Shown here in pieces: positions 25,209-34,479 of a stretch of DNA of 64,000 nucleotides. This DNA comes from Clostridium sp. BJN0013 (GTDB lineage: Bacteria > Bacillota > Clostridia > Clostridiales > Clostridiaceae): contig NZ_CP162495.1 of NCBI RefSeq assembly GCF_040939125.1, positions 930,001 to 994,000 on the forward strand, given 5' to 3'. Under the pieces are notes generated by a model that had not been told where the DNA came from, made no database searches, and saw nothing but the letters and a program-made list of their open reading frames with translations. The translations under genes and the position numbers were made by a program. Position 1 is the first letter of the stretch. Each line of letters begins with the position of its first letter.

Positions 25209-25895
25209 ATGAGAATTTTAATGGTGGAAGATGAAAAGTATATGGCAGAAGCAGTGGCTCAAATTCTTAAAAGAAATCACTATAGTGTTGATTTGGAGTA
25301 TGATGGCGAAAGTGGATTGGACTGTGGGCTTTCAGGCATTTATGATATAATAATTCTAGATATCATGCTTCCTAAAATGAACGGCATAAGCTTACTTAAA
25401 GAATTACGTCGAAATGGTATTGAAACCCCTGTAATTTTATTAACAGCAAAAGGGGAAACAGAGGATAAAGTAAGAGGATTAGATAGCGGTGCGGACGATT
25501 ATTTGTCAAAACCCTTTGAGGCGGAAGAATTATTAGCTCGTTTGCGGGCTTTAGGGCGTAGGAAAAGTGAATTGGTAAATGAGGGCATTTTAAAATATGG
25601 AGATATGGAATTAGACCCTCTTAATTTGAGACTAAGCTGTAGGAAGCAGGAATTTAAATTGACTTTAAAAGAATGTCGATTGTTAGAACTGCTAATCAAA
25701 GGAAAAGGTATTATAATTTCAAAGAATGTCATTGTTGAAAAGCTCTGGGGTTACGAAACTGACGTAGAATATAATAATGTAGAAGTTTATGTATCTTTTT
25801 TACGAAAAAAGTTAAGAAATATTAAGTCCAATGTTTTTATCCAAACGGTACGTGGAGCAGGATATGTTATAGGTATGGAAAAGGATGGCAAATAA
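25209..25895 (+). CDS. Response regulator, OmpR/PhoB family
   Basis: About 228 residues. GAGGAG lies eight bases before the ATG at 25209; another ATG two codons upstream is too close to the site. The receiver domain has MVEDE at the start, the phosphorylated Asp in IIILDIMLPKMNG (about residue 51), and LTAKGE and SKPFEAEELLARLRAL at the end. The C-terminal winged helix (LTLKECRLLELLIKGKG, VYVSFLRKKL, TVRGAGYVIG) binds DNA. It overlaps the histidine kinase gene by 11 bases. Because that kinase is frameshifted, phosphorylation may be lost or come from another kinase. Confidence 0.95.
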   Translation: MRILMVEDEKYMAEAVAQILKRNHYSVDLEYDGESGLDCGLSGIYDIIILDIMLPKMNGISLLKELRRNGIETPVILLTAKGETEDKVRGLDSGADDYLSKPFEAEELLARLRALGRRKSELVNEGILKYGDMELDPLNLRLSCRKQEFKLTLKECRLLELLIKGKGIIISKNVIVEKLWGYETDVEYNNVEVYVSFLRKKLRNIKSNVFIQTVRGAGYVIGMEKDGK

Positions 25896-27201
25896 TATGT
25901 TTAAAAGGCTGCGCAATAAGTTTCTAATTCTCAATATGTCAATTATTTCAGTGATGATGATTACGGCGTTTGCTGTTATTTATACAATAACTTATAACAA
26001 TATGCAAATGGAGAATCAGAATAAGCTGCTTTCATTACCTGTTATCAAGCTTGAAGGCAGTAATAATCCACCAAAAACCAATGGCAGTGTTTCTGCTGGA
26101 TTGCATGTAATTCGCAATATTTCTTCCGATTATTCTCTTTCTTTCTCTATAAGAGTAGATTCAGATGGAAAGGTATTAGATATTGAATTCTTATATTGAT
26201 ATGTCTGATGAAAACTATCACAAAGCAGCTGGACTTGCCTGGAATAATAAAAAAAACGATTCCACAATAAACCTTGATGGTAAGCTGTGGGAGTATACCT
26301 TATCTCCTATTGTTGAAAATCATATAATTTTTCAAAATGGTCAGCAATCAGTAAATACCACAGATAAGGGATATGATATTAAATTTTTGGATGTTACGGA
26401 TACACATAAGACACTAGGAGAACTGCTAGCCACTTTCATCCTTGTAGGTCTTATTATGCTCATTGTTATATTCATCATTAGTCTTTATTTTGCTAATCGT
26501 GCCATTAAACCTATTGCAGAAGCATGGAAAAAGCAAAAGCAGCTTGTGGCCGATGCTTCTCACGAGCTTAAAACTCCCCTTGCCATTATAAATGCAAATT
26601 CAGATGCACTCCTTGCAAATGAAGAAGAAACAATCAAAAATCAGAAAAAATGGCTTAATTATATAAAAACTGAAATTTGCAGAATGACAAAACTGATAAA
26701 TGATCTTCTGTATTTGGCTAAAACTGAGAATGCAAGTATACGCAAGATTTACTCATCCATAAATATAAGCAGTATTGTAAACAATGTAGTGCTGTCAATG
26801 GAAGCTATTGCTTTTGAAAAAGGTATTAAGCTTTCTCATAAAGTAGAACAGGACATAATGGTAAAAGGTGATCCGGAACAAATTAAACAAGTTGTCATGA
26901 TTTTGCTTGATAATGCCATAAAATATACAAATGAAAAAGGATATATTGACATATCGTTGAAAAAACAAAACGTTATATTGTATTTTCCATTAAAAACAGT
27001 GGAAAGGGAATATCCAAACAAGATCTTCCCAAGTTATTTGACAGGTTTTATAGAGTGGACCCGTCCAGAACTCACGAAGGTGGTAGTTATGGATTGGGAT
27101 TGTCTATTGCAAAGGCTATTGTAGATAGTTTGGGTGGCAAGATTCATGCTGAAAGTGTAGAGAATGAGAGTACTACTTTTACTTTCACACTTGGAATTTA
27201 G
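25885..27201 (+). pseudogene. Sensor histidine kinase, disrupted by two compensating frameshifts
   Basis: The product reads in three pieces. 25885-26199 gives the N-terminal membrane helix and part of the sensor. From about 26183 the frame moves by +1 and gives the second membrane helix, the H-box VADASHELKTPLAIINANSDAL and the N-box VMILLDNAIKYTNEKG. Near 26960-26985 it returns to the first frame, giving SIKNSGKGISKQDLPKLF and the G2 box GGSYGLGLSIAKAIVDSLGGKIHAES to the stop at 27199. The two shifts cancel in length, which fits either two sequencing errors or decay. It would be the partner of the overlapping response regulator. As written, no single protein can contain both the His and the ATP-binding lid. 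Confidence 0.85.
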
Positions 27202-27245
27202 CCTTATAATACATAGGATAAGTGTTGCTGATTTTTTTATTAATA

Positions 27246-27274
27246 TTGACAGGTAATTATTTAAGTGATATTTT
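27246..27274 (+). promoter_or_regulatory. Sigma-A-type promoter of the XRE-cupin regulator
   Basis: TTGACA, 17 bases, TATTTT, ending 33 bases before the TTG start. Confidence 0.65.
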
Positions 27275-27306
27275 AAAATGACAATCTTAAGAAAGGCTGA
27301 TGTAAA

Positions 27307-27855
27307 TTGACTGATCCAACATCTAATATAGGCTCTGTTTTAAAAAGGGTGAGATTTGAAAGGGGATTGACTTTGGAGGAAGCATCTAAACTTACTGAAG
27401 TGAGTAAGGCAATGCTTGGTCAAATTGAAAGAGGCGAATCAAATCCTACAATATCAATATTATGGAAGATTTCTACAGGGCTCAAAATTTCATTTTCTGA
27501 AATACTAGGAAGCGAAGCCAATAATTTTCAATCAATATCAATAGATAGTATAAAACCTGTATATGAATCAGATGGGAAAATGATATTATATGATGTATTC
27601 CCTTTTAATCCAATATCAGGATTTGAATATTTTTATATTAAACTGCTTCCTGGTGCTGAACATATTTCTACACCGCATCAAAATTCAGCGGAAGAATATG
27701 TTGTAGTGACAAAAGGCACTGTAGTGATAACTGTAGAAGATCAAACTTTTGAACTTACTGCTCCTTCAGCATTAAAGTTTAAGGCCAACAGAAATCATAC
27801 CTATAGTAACCCATATGATATTGAAGCTGTATTTCAAAATATAGTTAAATATTGA
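27307..27855 (+). CDS. XRE-family regulator with C-terminal cupin
   Basis: 182 residues starting at TTG. The N-terminal helix-turn-helix (VRFERGLTLEEASKLTEVSKAMLGQIERGESNPTI in parts, residues about 14-48) is followed by a cupin domain (HISTPHQNSAEEYVVVTKGTVVITV, residues about 118-142). This PuuR/SutR-type layout senses a small metabolite in the cupin and controls neighbouring catabolic genes. It stands just upstream of the glycyl radical enzyme and is separated from it by a hairpin, so it is the likely local regulator. Confidence 0.9.
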   Translation: MTDPTSNIGSVLKRVRFERGLTLEEASKLTEVSKAMLGQIERGESNPTISILWKISTGLKISFSEILGSEANNFQSISIDSIKPVYESDGKMILYDVFPFNPISGFEYFYIKLLPGAEHISTPHQNSAEEYVVVTKGTVVITVEDQTFELTAPSALKFKANRNHTYSNPYDIEAVFQNIVKY

Positions 27856-27899
27856 AATAAACCTGGAGTATTATTAAAAATGTATTCTGGATTTATTTT
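27855..27899 (+). terminator. Hairpin after the XRE-cupin gene
   Basis: AAATAAACCTGGA ... TCTGGATTTATTT with a loop of about 18 bases and a T-rich end. Confidence 0.55.
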
Positions 27900-27969
27900 A
27901 GAAATTCTGTATGTTATAACGTATAAAATATGTGATAAAATAAATGTAAAATGAAAGGAGATAAAAAAT

Positions 27970-30339
27970 ATGATTACAGAGAGAATTGAAACTCTAAGAC
28001 AGAATTATATAAATGCAAAACCGGCAATTTCATACCAAAGGGCAAGAATTTGGACAGAGTCGCACAAAAAAACAGAAGGTGAATCAATTCCTATAAGAAG
28101 AGCCAAAGCATTTAGAGACACTTGTCAGCAAATTGATGTTACTATTTTTAATGGAGAACTTATTGTTGGCGCCATTGGAGAATTCAGAAAATGCGGTATC
28201 TTAACTCCAGAATTCTCCTGGAGCTGGGTAGATAGGGAAATGGATAATTTTGGCAAAAGGGTGCAGGATCCATATGTTATGACGGATGAACAAAGGGCAT
28301 TTGTAAGAAAAAATATATTTCCGTATTGGAAAGGAAAATCTTTAGAAGAAGCATTTCTAGCACAATTACCTAGAGAAACTGCAAAAGTTGTAGTAGATAC
28401 CGGCTTTGTTGATAACGATTCAAAATGGAGACAGGCAGTTGGCGAAATAACACCAGATTATCAAGATGTTCTATTTAAAAAAGGTTTTGGAGGCATTATC
28501 AAAGAGGCAAAAGAAAATATTGCAAGGCTTTCTCTTACTTCAGCGGAAAATATGAAAAAGAAAGATTTTTATAATTCCATAATAATTACCTCCCGGGGAA
28601 TTATCACACTTGCAAATAGATATGCTGAAAAAGCTAGAGAGATGGCCGATGTAGAAAATGATAGTGTGAGAAAAGAAGAACTTTTAAAAATTGCTGAAAT
28701 ATGCAGCAGGATACCTGAGAAAGCCCCTAGTACTTTTTATGAAGCTATTCAATTTGTCTGGTTTACACAAGTTGGTGGAATAATATCTGAAAATCCACTG
28801 GCACTTAACATAGGGAGATTCGACCAGTTTATGTATCCATATTATAAATCTGATATGGATAAAAAAATTATGACAAAGGATCAAATACAAGAGCTTATTG
28901 AATTACTCTGGATAAAGTTATCTGAATGGGTTTGGACAATTTCTGCAAATACTGCTGAATTCTTTGCAGGATATAATCAATTTCAAAATCTTACAGTTGG
29001 CGGTAAAACAAGAGAGGGAAAAGATGCTATAAATGATCTTTCATATATGTGTTTGAAAGCCACCGAAAGAGTGAAAACTCACCAACCGGGTCTAAGTGTT
29101 AGAATTCATCAGGATTGTCCGGGAAGCTTTTTGGATGCAGTTACTTATTTAGTAAGTAAAGGTACTGGATTTCCTGCAATTCATAATGATGCTGCAGGTT
29201 ATCAAATGCTTATAAATGCAGGCTATGCACCAGAAGATGCTAGAGATTGGAACAACTGTGGTTGTGTAGTACCACATTTTCGTAAAACTGGTGAATGGAC
29301 TTCAGCGGTAAATATCAATTTTACTGCAGCTTTGGAGTTTGCATTAAATAGAGGTAAAAGCAGGATCATTGGTGAGAAAATAGGTTTAGACGAAAAAAAT
29401 CCAATGAATTTTGAGTCTTATGAGGAAGTCGAAAAAGCATTTTACAAACAATTTGATAATTTAATTGAACATTCAATTATAGCTACTTTATTAGCACAAA
29501 AACTTCACAAGGAAATGGTCCCAAGACCATTTTTATCCTCCTGTATAGAAGAGTGTATGATAAAAGGCAAGGATTTAGTTGATGCTGGAGCAAAATATAA
29601 TATAGGACCTGTGCTTACTGGAATAGGCCTTGCAGTTACCTCCAATTCTCTTGCCGTAATCAAAAAACTTGTTTTTGAAGATAAAGTTATCACAATGGAA
29701 ACTTTAATAAAGGTACTTGATGCAAACTGGGAAGGTTGCGAAAATTTGAGACAATTAGCTATTGCAGTACCAAAGTATGGTAATGATATTGACTATGTTG
29801 ATGATATTGCCATTAAAATGGCAAATCATTATTATAAAGAAGGACACAAATATAAAGACATAAATGGCAATAATTTTATCACTGCCTTTATGGGGATTTC
29901 TAATTATTTGCCTACAGGAAAAGTTGTTGGTGCAACCCCATGTGGCAGAAAAGCTAAAGAACCATTGTCTGAAGGTGTATCTCCCTTTGCAGGGTCTGAC
30001 ACCTCTACGCCACTGGCAGCCATGCGTTCAGCAGCAAAAATTAATCAGGATGTACATTCTGGTGGAACACTGTTAAACTTGAGATTAAATGAGGATTTAG
30101 TAAATACTAAAAGGGGACAGAGCAACTTGGGAGCAATGATTCAATCTTTCTTTTCTCTAGGGGCATTCCATGTTCAGTTTAATACAATATCTACTGAAAC
30201 ACTGCGTAAAGCTCAAAATAATCCTGAAGACTACAAAGATTTGTTAGTTAGGGTTGCAGGATATAGTACGCAATTTGTTAATTTATCCAGGTCAATGCAG
30301 GATGCAATCATTGCAAGAACAGCTCATGAAAATTATTAG
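27970..30339 (+). CDS. Glycyl radical enzyme of the PFL/diol-dehydratase superfamily, atypical active site
   Basis: 789 residues with GAAAGGAG before the ATG. The length and the C-terminal radical motif RVAGYSTQFV (Gly764) match the glycerol-dehydratase/choline-lyase/hydroxyproline-dehydratase branch. The thiyl-radical Cys is C432 in NNCGCVVPHF. Members that dehydrate diols, glycerol or hydroxyproline, cleave choline, or decarboxylate arylacetates carry Glu two residues after this Cys (GCVE); here it is Val434, so general acid/base chemistry must differ. The companion activase lies downstream past a dispersed repeat, and an XRE-cupin regulator lies upstream. A disrupted Fe-alcohol dehydrogenase follows further on, which would suit reduction of an aldehyde product. 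The substrate is not assignable. Confidence 0.9.
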   Translation: MITERIETLRQNYINAKPAISYQRARIWTESHKKTEGESIPIRRAKAFRDTCQQIDVTIFNGELIVGAIGEFRKCGILTPEFSWSWVDREMDNFGKRVQDPYVMTDEQRAFVRKNIFPYWKGKSLEEAFLAQLPRETAKVVVDTGFVDNDSKWRQAVGEITPDYQDVLFKKGFGGIIKEAKENIARLSLTSAENMKKKDFYNSIIITSRGIITLANRYAEKAREMADVENDSVRKEELLKIAEICSRIPEKAPSTFYEAIQFVWFTQVGGIISENPLALNIGRFDQFMYPYYKSDMDKKIMTKDQIQELIELLWIKLSEWVWTISANTAEFFAGYNQFQNLTVGGKTREGKDAINDLSYMCLKATERVKTHQPGLSVRIHQDCPGSFLDAVTYLVSKGTGFPAIHNDAAGYQMLINAGYAPEDARDWNNCGCVVPHFRKTGEWTSAVNINFTAALEFALNRGKSRIIGEKIGLDEKNPMNFESYEEVEKAFYKQFDNLIEHSIIATLLAQKLHKEMVPRPFLSSCIEECMIKGKDLVDAGAKYNIGPVLTGIGLAVTSNSLAVIKKLVFEDKVITMETLIKVLDANWEGCENLRQLAIAVPKYGNDIDYVDDIAIKMANHYYKEGHKYKDINGNNFITAFMGISNYLPTGKVVGATPCGRKAKEPLSEGVSPFAGSDTSTPLAAMRSAAKINQDVHSGGTLLNLRLNEDLVNTKRGQSNLGAMIQSFFSLGAFHVQFNTISTETLRKAQNNPEDYKDLLVRVAGYSTQFVNLSRSMQDAIIARTAHENY

Positions 30340-30372
30340 AATTGAAATAAAGACATAGATTAATTAGGTTGT

Positions 30373-30569
30373 GTCTTTATCCGAAGGATGTAATTAGCAC
30401 CCACCTTCTTCAAGTGGAGGATAAGTACTGCTAGGCCTCTGGATAAGTTCTTCCCCTAAAGGATAACGTATTCTAAGTGCTAAAGACACTAAAAATACTG
30501 TTAATAAGGTTTGGATGGAAAAGCATTCCTCATGTGCAAATTCCACCTGAACCTAAGAATTACTTGATT
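30373..30569 (-). repeat. Dispersed modular repeat, copy E (full, three modules)
   Basis: Minus-strand copy nearly colinear with 24321-24522, including the central ACGTTATCCTTTAGGGG block. It sits between the glycyl radical enzyme and its activase, so it is probably transcribed with them and could form an RNA hairpin in the operon mRNA. Confidence 0.85.
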
Positions 30570-30589
30570 TTAGATAGGGAGGGATTTAC

Positions 30590-31495
30590 ATGAATAGCAT
30601 AGGTGGATATTTTATGGAACCGCAAAATTTTTCTGTTAACGATGGAAATGGAATTAGAACAATTATTTTTTTTGTTGGTTGTCCACTTAAATGTCAATGG
30701 TGTTCCAATCCGGAAAGTTGTACAAATTCTAACAAGATTGCCTACTACCAAAGGACATGTATAGGATGTGGAAGATGTGTTGAAGTATGTCCCCATGGAG
30801 TAGATATAAATTTAAACCAAATTCTCGAACGAAAAAAATGCAAATCCTGTGGATTTTGTGTAGAGGCATGCCCAACCAATAGTAGGAAAAATTTAATTTA
30901 TCATTATAATAGTGAACAAATATTAAAAATAGTAGAAAAACAAAGTATATTCTACAGATATTCAGGTGGAGGTGTTACTTTTTCTGGAGGAGAAGCAACC
31001 CTTCAGGCTGATATACTGAGAGAGCTTGTAAATAAACTTTATGATAAAGCTGTAGATTTAGCTATTGAAACTTCTGGCTACTTTCAGTTTGATAACGTGA
31101 AAGATATATTGGAAAAATTAAATTTAATATTTATAGACATAAAACATATGAATGATGATAAGCATAGATTTTATACAGGAGTTGGCAACGAAAGGATATT
31201 GGAGAACATATCAAGACTTAAAGAGTTGAAAGTACCTGTGATAGTTCGTATACCGGTGATTGATGGGGTGAATTCCGATATGGATAACATTAGAAAAACT
31301 GCTAGATTTGTTAAGGATAATATAAATAAGCCAAAGTTAGAGCTATTACCATATCACTCATTTGGCAATAGTAAATATGAGGCTCTTGGCCTAGAAAAAC
31401 CATCAGAAGAGTTCAAGACCCCATCACAGGAATATTTAATGGAATTATGCAAAATAGTTAAAAATGAAGGTGTTGAGGTAGTAAGCTATAAATAG
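30590..31495 (+). CDS. Glycyl-radical enzyme activating enzyme (radical SAM)
   Basis: 301 residues with GGGAGGG before the ATG. The radical-SAM motif is C-x3-C-x2-C in GCPLKCQWCSNPE (residues about 29-41). Next is an inserted ferredoxin domain with two four-Cys motifs, CIGCGRCVEVC and CKSCGFCVEAC, as in activases of the GRE group other than PFL. SGGGVTFSGGEATLQ and LSAIETSGYF-like segments follow. It installs the radical on Gly764 of the enzyme upstream, using SAM and a [4Fe-4S] cluster. Confidence 0.94.
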   Translation: MNSIGGYFMEPQNFSVNDGNGIRTIIFFVGCPLKCQWCSNPESCTNSNKIAYYQRTCIGCGRCVEVCPHGVDINLNQILERKKCKSCGFCVEACPTNSRKNLIYHYNSEQILKIVEKQSIFYRYSGGGVTFSGGEATLQADILRELVNKLYDKAVDLAIETSGYFQFDNVKDILEKLNLIFIDIKHMNDDKHRFYTGVGNERILENISRLKELKVPVIVRIPVIDGVNSDMDNIRKTARFVKDNINKPKLELLPYHSFGNSKYEALGLEKPSEEFKTPSQEYLMELCKIVKNEGVEVVSYK

Positions 31496-31522
31496 GTTTA
31501 TATATTGGGCTAAAATAAATTA

Positions 31523-31551
31523 TTGACAAAAATGAGATTTTAGTATAGCAT
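31523..31551 (+). promoter_or_regulatory. Promoter of the SAM-riboswitch transcript
   Basis: TTGACA, 17 bases, TAGCAT, about 20 bases before the riboswitch P1 stem. Confidence 0.6.
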
Positions 31552-31573
31552 GTGATATAAAATCAAATTAAAT

Positions 31574-31684
31574 CTTATCAAGAGCGGTGGAGGGACTGGC
31601 CCTATGAAACCCGACAACCGACATTTTTTATATGCATCGGTGTCAATTCCTGCAGAGTGTACTGTAATGCTCTGAAAGATAAGA
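31574..31684 (+). ncRNA. SAM-I (S-box) riboswitch
   Basis: It has the conserved core: CTTATCAAGAG, GGTGGAGGGACTGGCCC, ATGAAACCCGACAACC, then a P3 stem with ATGCATCGGTGTCAATTCC and the closing P1 strand GATAAG. All P1-P4 elements are in order. S-boxes turn off methionine/SAM genes when SAM is high. The first downstream gene (31922) is not a methionine gene. Confidence 0.95.
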
Positions 31685-31725
31685 AAAGTAGAAGTCTTAT
31701 TAAATAAGTTGCTATTCGCTAATAG

Positions 31726-31763
31726 AAGCTATTTTTCTTATATGTAAGGAATGTAGCTTTTTT
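31726..31763 (+). terminator. Riboswitch-linked intrinsic terminator
   Basis: AAGCTATTTTTCTTA-tatg-TAAGGAATGTAGCTT followed by TTTTTT, about 45 bases after the aptamer, the expected expression platform. Confidence 0.85.
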
Positions 31764-31921
31764 CTTGTATTTAGAATTAAGTTTACTACTGTTTAAAGAA
31801 AAATTATAAAAATTCACAAATTATTACTTTGTGGTATGTTAAAAGTTTAATAATGCCTAAGAATATACTGATCTTAACAAAATTAAGTACCAGTGAATTT
31901 ATATTATAAGGAGAGATTTTT

Positions 31922-32200
31922 ATGAATATTTTAATTGTGGGAGGAGACAGGCTTGACAATATTAAAGATAAGTTAGATAAATGCGGAATTAATAAAGTTA
32001 ATCACATTACAGGTGGAAAAAGAGGGGATAAGAAAATAGAAATTCCTAAAAATATGGATTTAGTATTGGTACTTACAGATTTCATAGGACATAACATGAC
32101 TGAAATAATAAAGAAACAATCTAAAAAATCATACTTTAATTATGTTTTCAAAACGTTCATGGATATGTATTCAAGCAAACATAAAAAATACACTTATTGA
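31922..32200 (+). CDS. DUF2325-type small protein
   Basis: 92 residues with AAGGAGAG before the ATG. The start MNILIVGGDRLDNI, the HITGGKRGDKKIE segment and the DLVLVLTDFIGHNM helix match the DUF2325 family, a small Rossmann-like domain of unknown function in Firmicutes. It is the only intact gene downstream of the SAM riboswitch terminator, 158 bases away. A separate weak promoter (TTCACA...TATGTT near 31819-31840) may serve it instead. Confidence 0.75.
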   Translation: MNILIVGGDRLDNIKDKLDKCGINKVNHITGGKRGDKKIEIPKNMDLVLVLTDFIGHNMTEIIKKQSKKSYFNYVFKTFMDMYSSKHKKYTY

Positions 32201-32351
32201 TTAAATGAAAAATATTGAAGGATACAAATAAAATGGTATACTGAACAGATTGCATACTATGTAAAACTAATTATTAAGATAATGGTGTAGAGTAAAATTT
32301 TTACTCATTAGATAAGGATAAAATGATGAATATAATATATGCACAAAAGAA

Positions 32352-32463
32352 TTGAGGATTGACTGCAAAAAATGTTTCGGTCTATGTTGTGTAGCATTGT
32401 ACTTTTTTCTCAGGCATATAACTCATATTTTATGAATAACCAGCCTGCCAAACAGAAAAGATA
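32352..32463 (+). pseudogene. Remnant of a Cys-rich protein (YkgJ/zinc-cluster or pentapeptide-type leader)
   Basis: The frame from TTG 32352 reads MRIDCKKCFGLCCVALYFF and then breaks; a second frame gives N-x-PAKQK, as expected a few residues later in the family. The CxxCxGxCC pattern is typical of the N-terminal Cys cluster found before some pentapeptide-repeat proteins. Only about 35 residues remain. Confidence 0.5.
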
Positions 32464-32498
32464 AAATTAATATATATTTGAGATTTGGAGGGATTATA

Positions 32499-33672
32499 TT
32501 GGAGAATATTCATGATTTTCGTTTGCCTGCAATAAATCTTATTGGCGTGGGAGCCATTAAGAATTTATATACAGAACTACTTCCATATAAATTAAGTAAA
32601 GCTCTAATTGTTACGGATAAAAATATAATAAATCTTGGTCATGTCGAAACAGTTGAGAAAATATTAAAAGACTTATTTATTTCTTATGATATATTTGATG
32701 GAATCTTACATCCAGATTGTACAATTTCATTTGTAGAAGATGCTCTTACATACTTTAAAAAAGGACTAAGCATGTTGAGAAGGGACTATCACTTTATTAT
32801 ATCTATTGGAGGTGGAACTAACCATGATTGTGCAAAAGGTATAGCTATTGCAGCAACTAATGGTGGATCTATAGAAGATTATGAAGGATATAAAAAAATG
32901 ACAAAACCTAGTTTGCCAGTTATCTCAATAAATACTACTTCTGGTTCAGGATCTGAAGTAACTAACGTTACAATTATGAGAGATGATAGTAGAAGAGTAA
33001 AAATGGTTATTGCAGATCCAAAAATGATGCCTATAATATCTGTAAATGATCCTAGATTTATGACAACCATGCCTCCAAAGATAACTGCTAATTCTGGTAT
33101 TGATGTTTTAACTCATTCAATAGAGGGCTTTGTTGCTACAGAGGCTTCACCCTGTTACGGATAGCCTGGCAATTGATGCTGTAAAGTTGGTCTTTGGGTA
33201 CCTAAGAAGAGCATATAAAAATGGAAATGACATGGAAGCCAGAGAAAAGATGATGTTTGCCGGTGTTATGGGTGGAATGGTTCTTAACAATGCAGGACTA
33301 GGATATGTTCATTCCATGTCTCATCAAATAGGTGCACTTTATGAGGAAATGCATGGAGCTTGTAATGCGGCTCTACTGCCCCACGTATTAGAGTTTAATT
33401 CGGTATCAATATCAGAGGAAAGAATTCTTAAAATCAGTGAAGCTATGGGGATGAAAGCAACTGATAAACAAGATGCTATCAATAAAATTAAGTATTGTAT
33501 TCAAAGTCTTTGTAAGGATATTGGACTTCCAATTCATCTCAGTTCCATTGGAGTTGATGAAAATGATTTAGAGTTACTTTCGAAAAATGCTGAAAAAGAT
33601 ATTAGTTCTATTACAAATCCAAGAAGAGGAACTTTTGTGGATATAATGAATATTTTTAAGGCTGCCATGTAA
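32499..33672 (+). pseudogene. Iron-containing (class III) alcohol dehydrogenase, single-base frameshift
   Basis: About 390 residues when joined. The TTG at 32499 follows TTTGGAGGG and gives MENIHDFRLPAINLIGVGA. The family markers are present: SIGGGTNHDCAKGIA, INTTSGSGSEVT near residue 140, then after the shift GLGYVHSMSHQIGALYEEMHG with the metal-binding His residues. At 33149-33151 an extra C (CCC for CC) ends the first frame after EASPCYG; dropping it restores EASPVTDSLAIDA. It may have reduced the aldehyde made by the glycyl radical enzyme, as in 1,3-propanediol pathways. One base of difference is also compatible with a sequencing error. Confidence 0.85.
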
Positions 33673-33717
33673 ATGTACTACTAATACCCTATATGATATA
33701 ATATAGAAAATAGTGGA

Positions 33718-33873
33718 ATGAAGCAAAGTGAACTGGCTGAATTAGTTGAAGTGAGACGGGAGACGATAGTTCATCTGGAAAATGGAAGATACAATCTGTC
33801 ACTTAAACTGGGAATGAATATTGCAAAAATATTCCATACCACGGTTGAAGAATTATTTAAGTTTGAAGATTAG
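33718..33873 (+). pseudogene. XRE-type regulator lacking its first helices
   Basis: 51 codons reading MKQSELAELVEVRRETIVHLENG and ending HTTVEELFKFED, the core of the small YozG/Cro-like regulator family. The usual first 12-15 residues are missing; a TGA sits in frame 7 codons upstream and no ribosome site is seen. It may still be translated, but it looks truncated. Confidence 0.6.
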
Positions 33874-33987
33874 TGCTCTTATTTTGCTTCAAATAGAAGA
33901 AATAAAATATAAATAAGACTTATTAATTTAAGCATTTTTAGATTGTTTATATAATGAAATGAAGTTATAATAATGAGGAGAGAATAT

Positions 33988-34449
33988 ATGATTGATAGTA
34001 ATATTGAGAATGATTATGTACAAAATATGGTTAATTACTTAATCCTCGTTCATGAAAAATTAAGTAAGCCCTTTGAAGATTGTTTTAAAGAAAAATTAAG
34101 TGCTCTTCAGTTTAATACACTATGCGTACTTCAATCTTATGGAAGCTTAACAATGAAAGAATTAGCTGAAAGGATGAATTTATCTAAGCAGCAAATGACT
34201 AAAATTATTGCCAAACTTGTTAAGATTAACTTTGCTGAGCGTAGTTACGATAAAGATGATAGACGTATAATTAAAATATCTGCTACAAAAGAAGCTGATG
34301 AATATATTAAATTAGAAAGTAAAGCTTTTGCGAGAAGATTGAAAGATATAATAAATTCATTAAATGAAGAAGACCTAAAAGATTTAGAAATTGCAATTAG
34401 AAGTATGAATAAAATACTTCCTAAGTTTCCTAAGTGGTTGAGTAAGTGA
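33988..34449 (+). CDS. MarR-family transcriptional regulator
   Basis: 153 residues from the ATG at 33988 (GAGGAGAG upstream). The winged helix spans about residues 35-105: LQFNTLCVLQSYGSLTMKELA, MNLSKQQMTKIIAKLVKINF, and the wing RSYDKDDRRIIKIS. N- and C-terminal helices form the dimer interface. Ligand and targets are unknown. The IS4 element has landed 22 bases after its stop, separating it from anything that followed. Confidence 0.92.
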   Translation: MIDSNIENDYVQNMVNYLILVHEKLSKPFEDCFKEKLSALQFNTLCVLQSYGSLTMKELAERMNLSKQQMTKIIAKLVKINFAERSYDKDDRRIIKISATKEADEYIKLESKAFARRLKDIINSLNEEDLKDLEIAIRSMNKILPKFPKWLSK

Positions 34450-34479
34450 GATATTAAAAAGTAAAATATTATGTATTAT

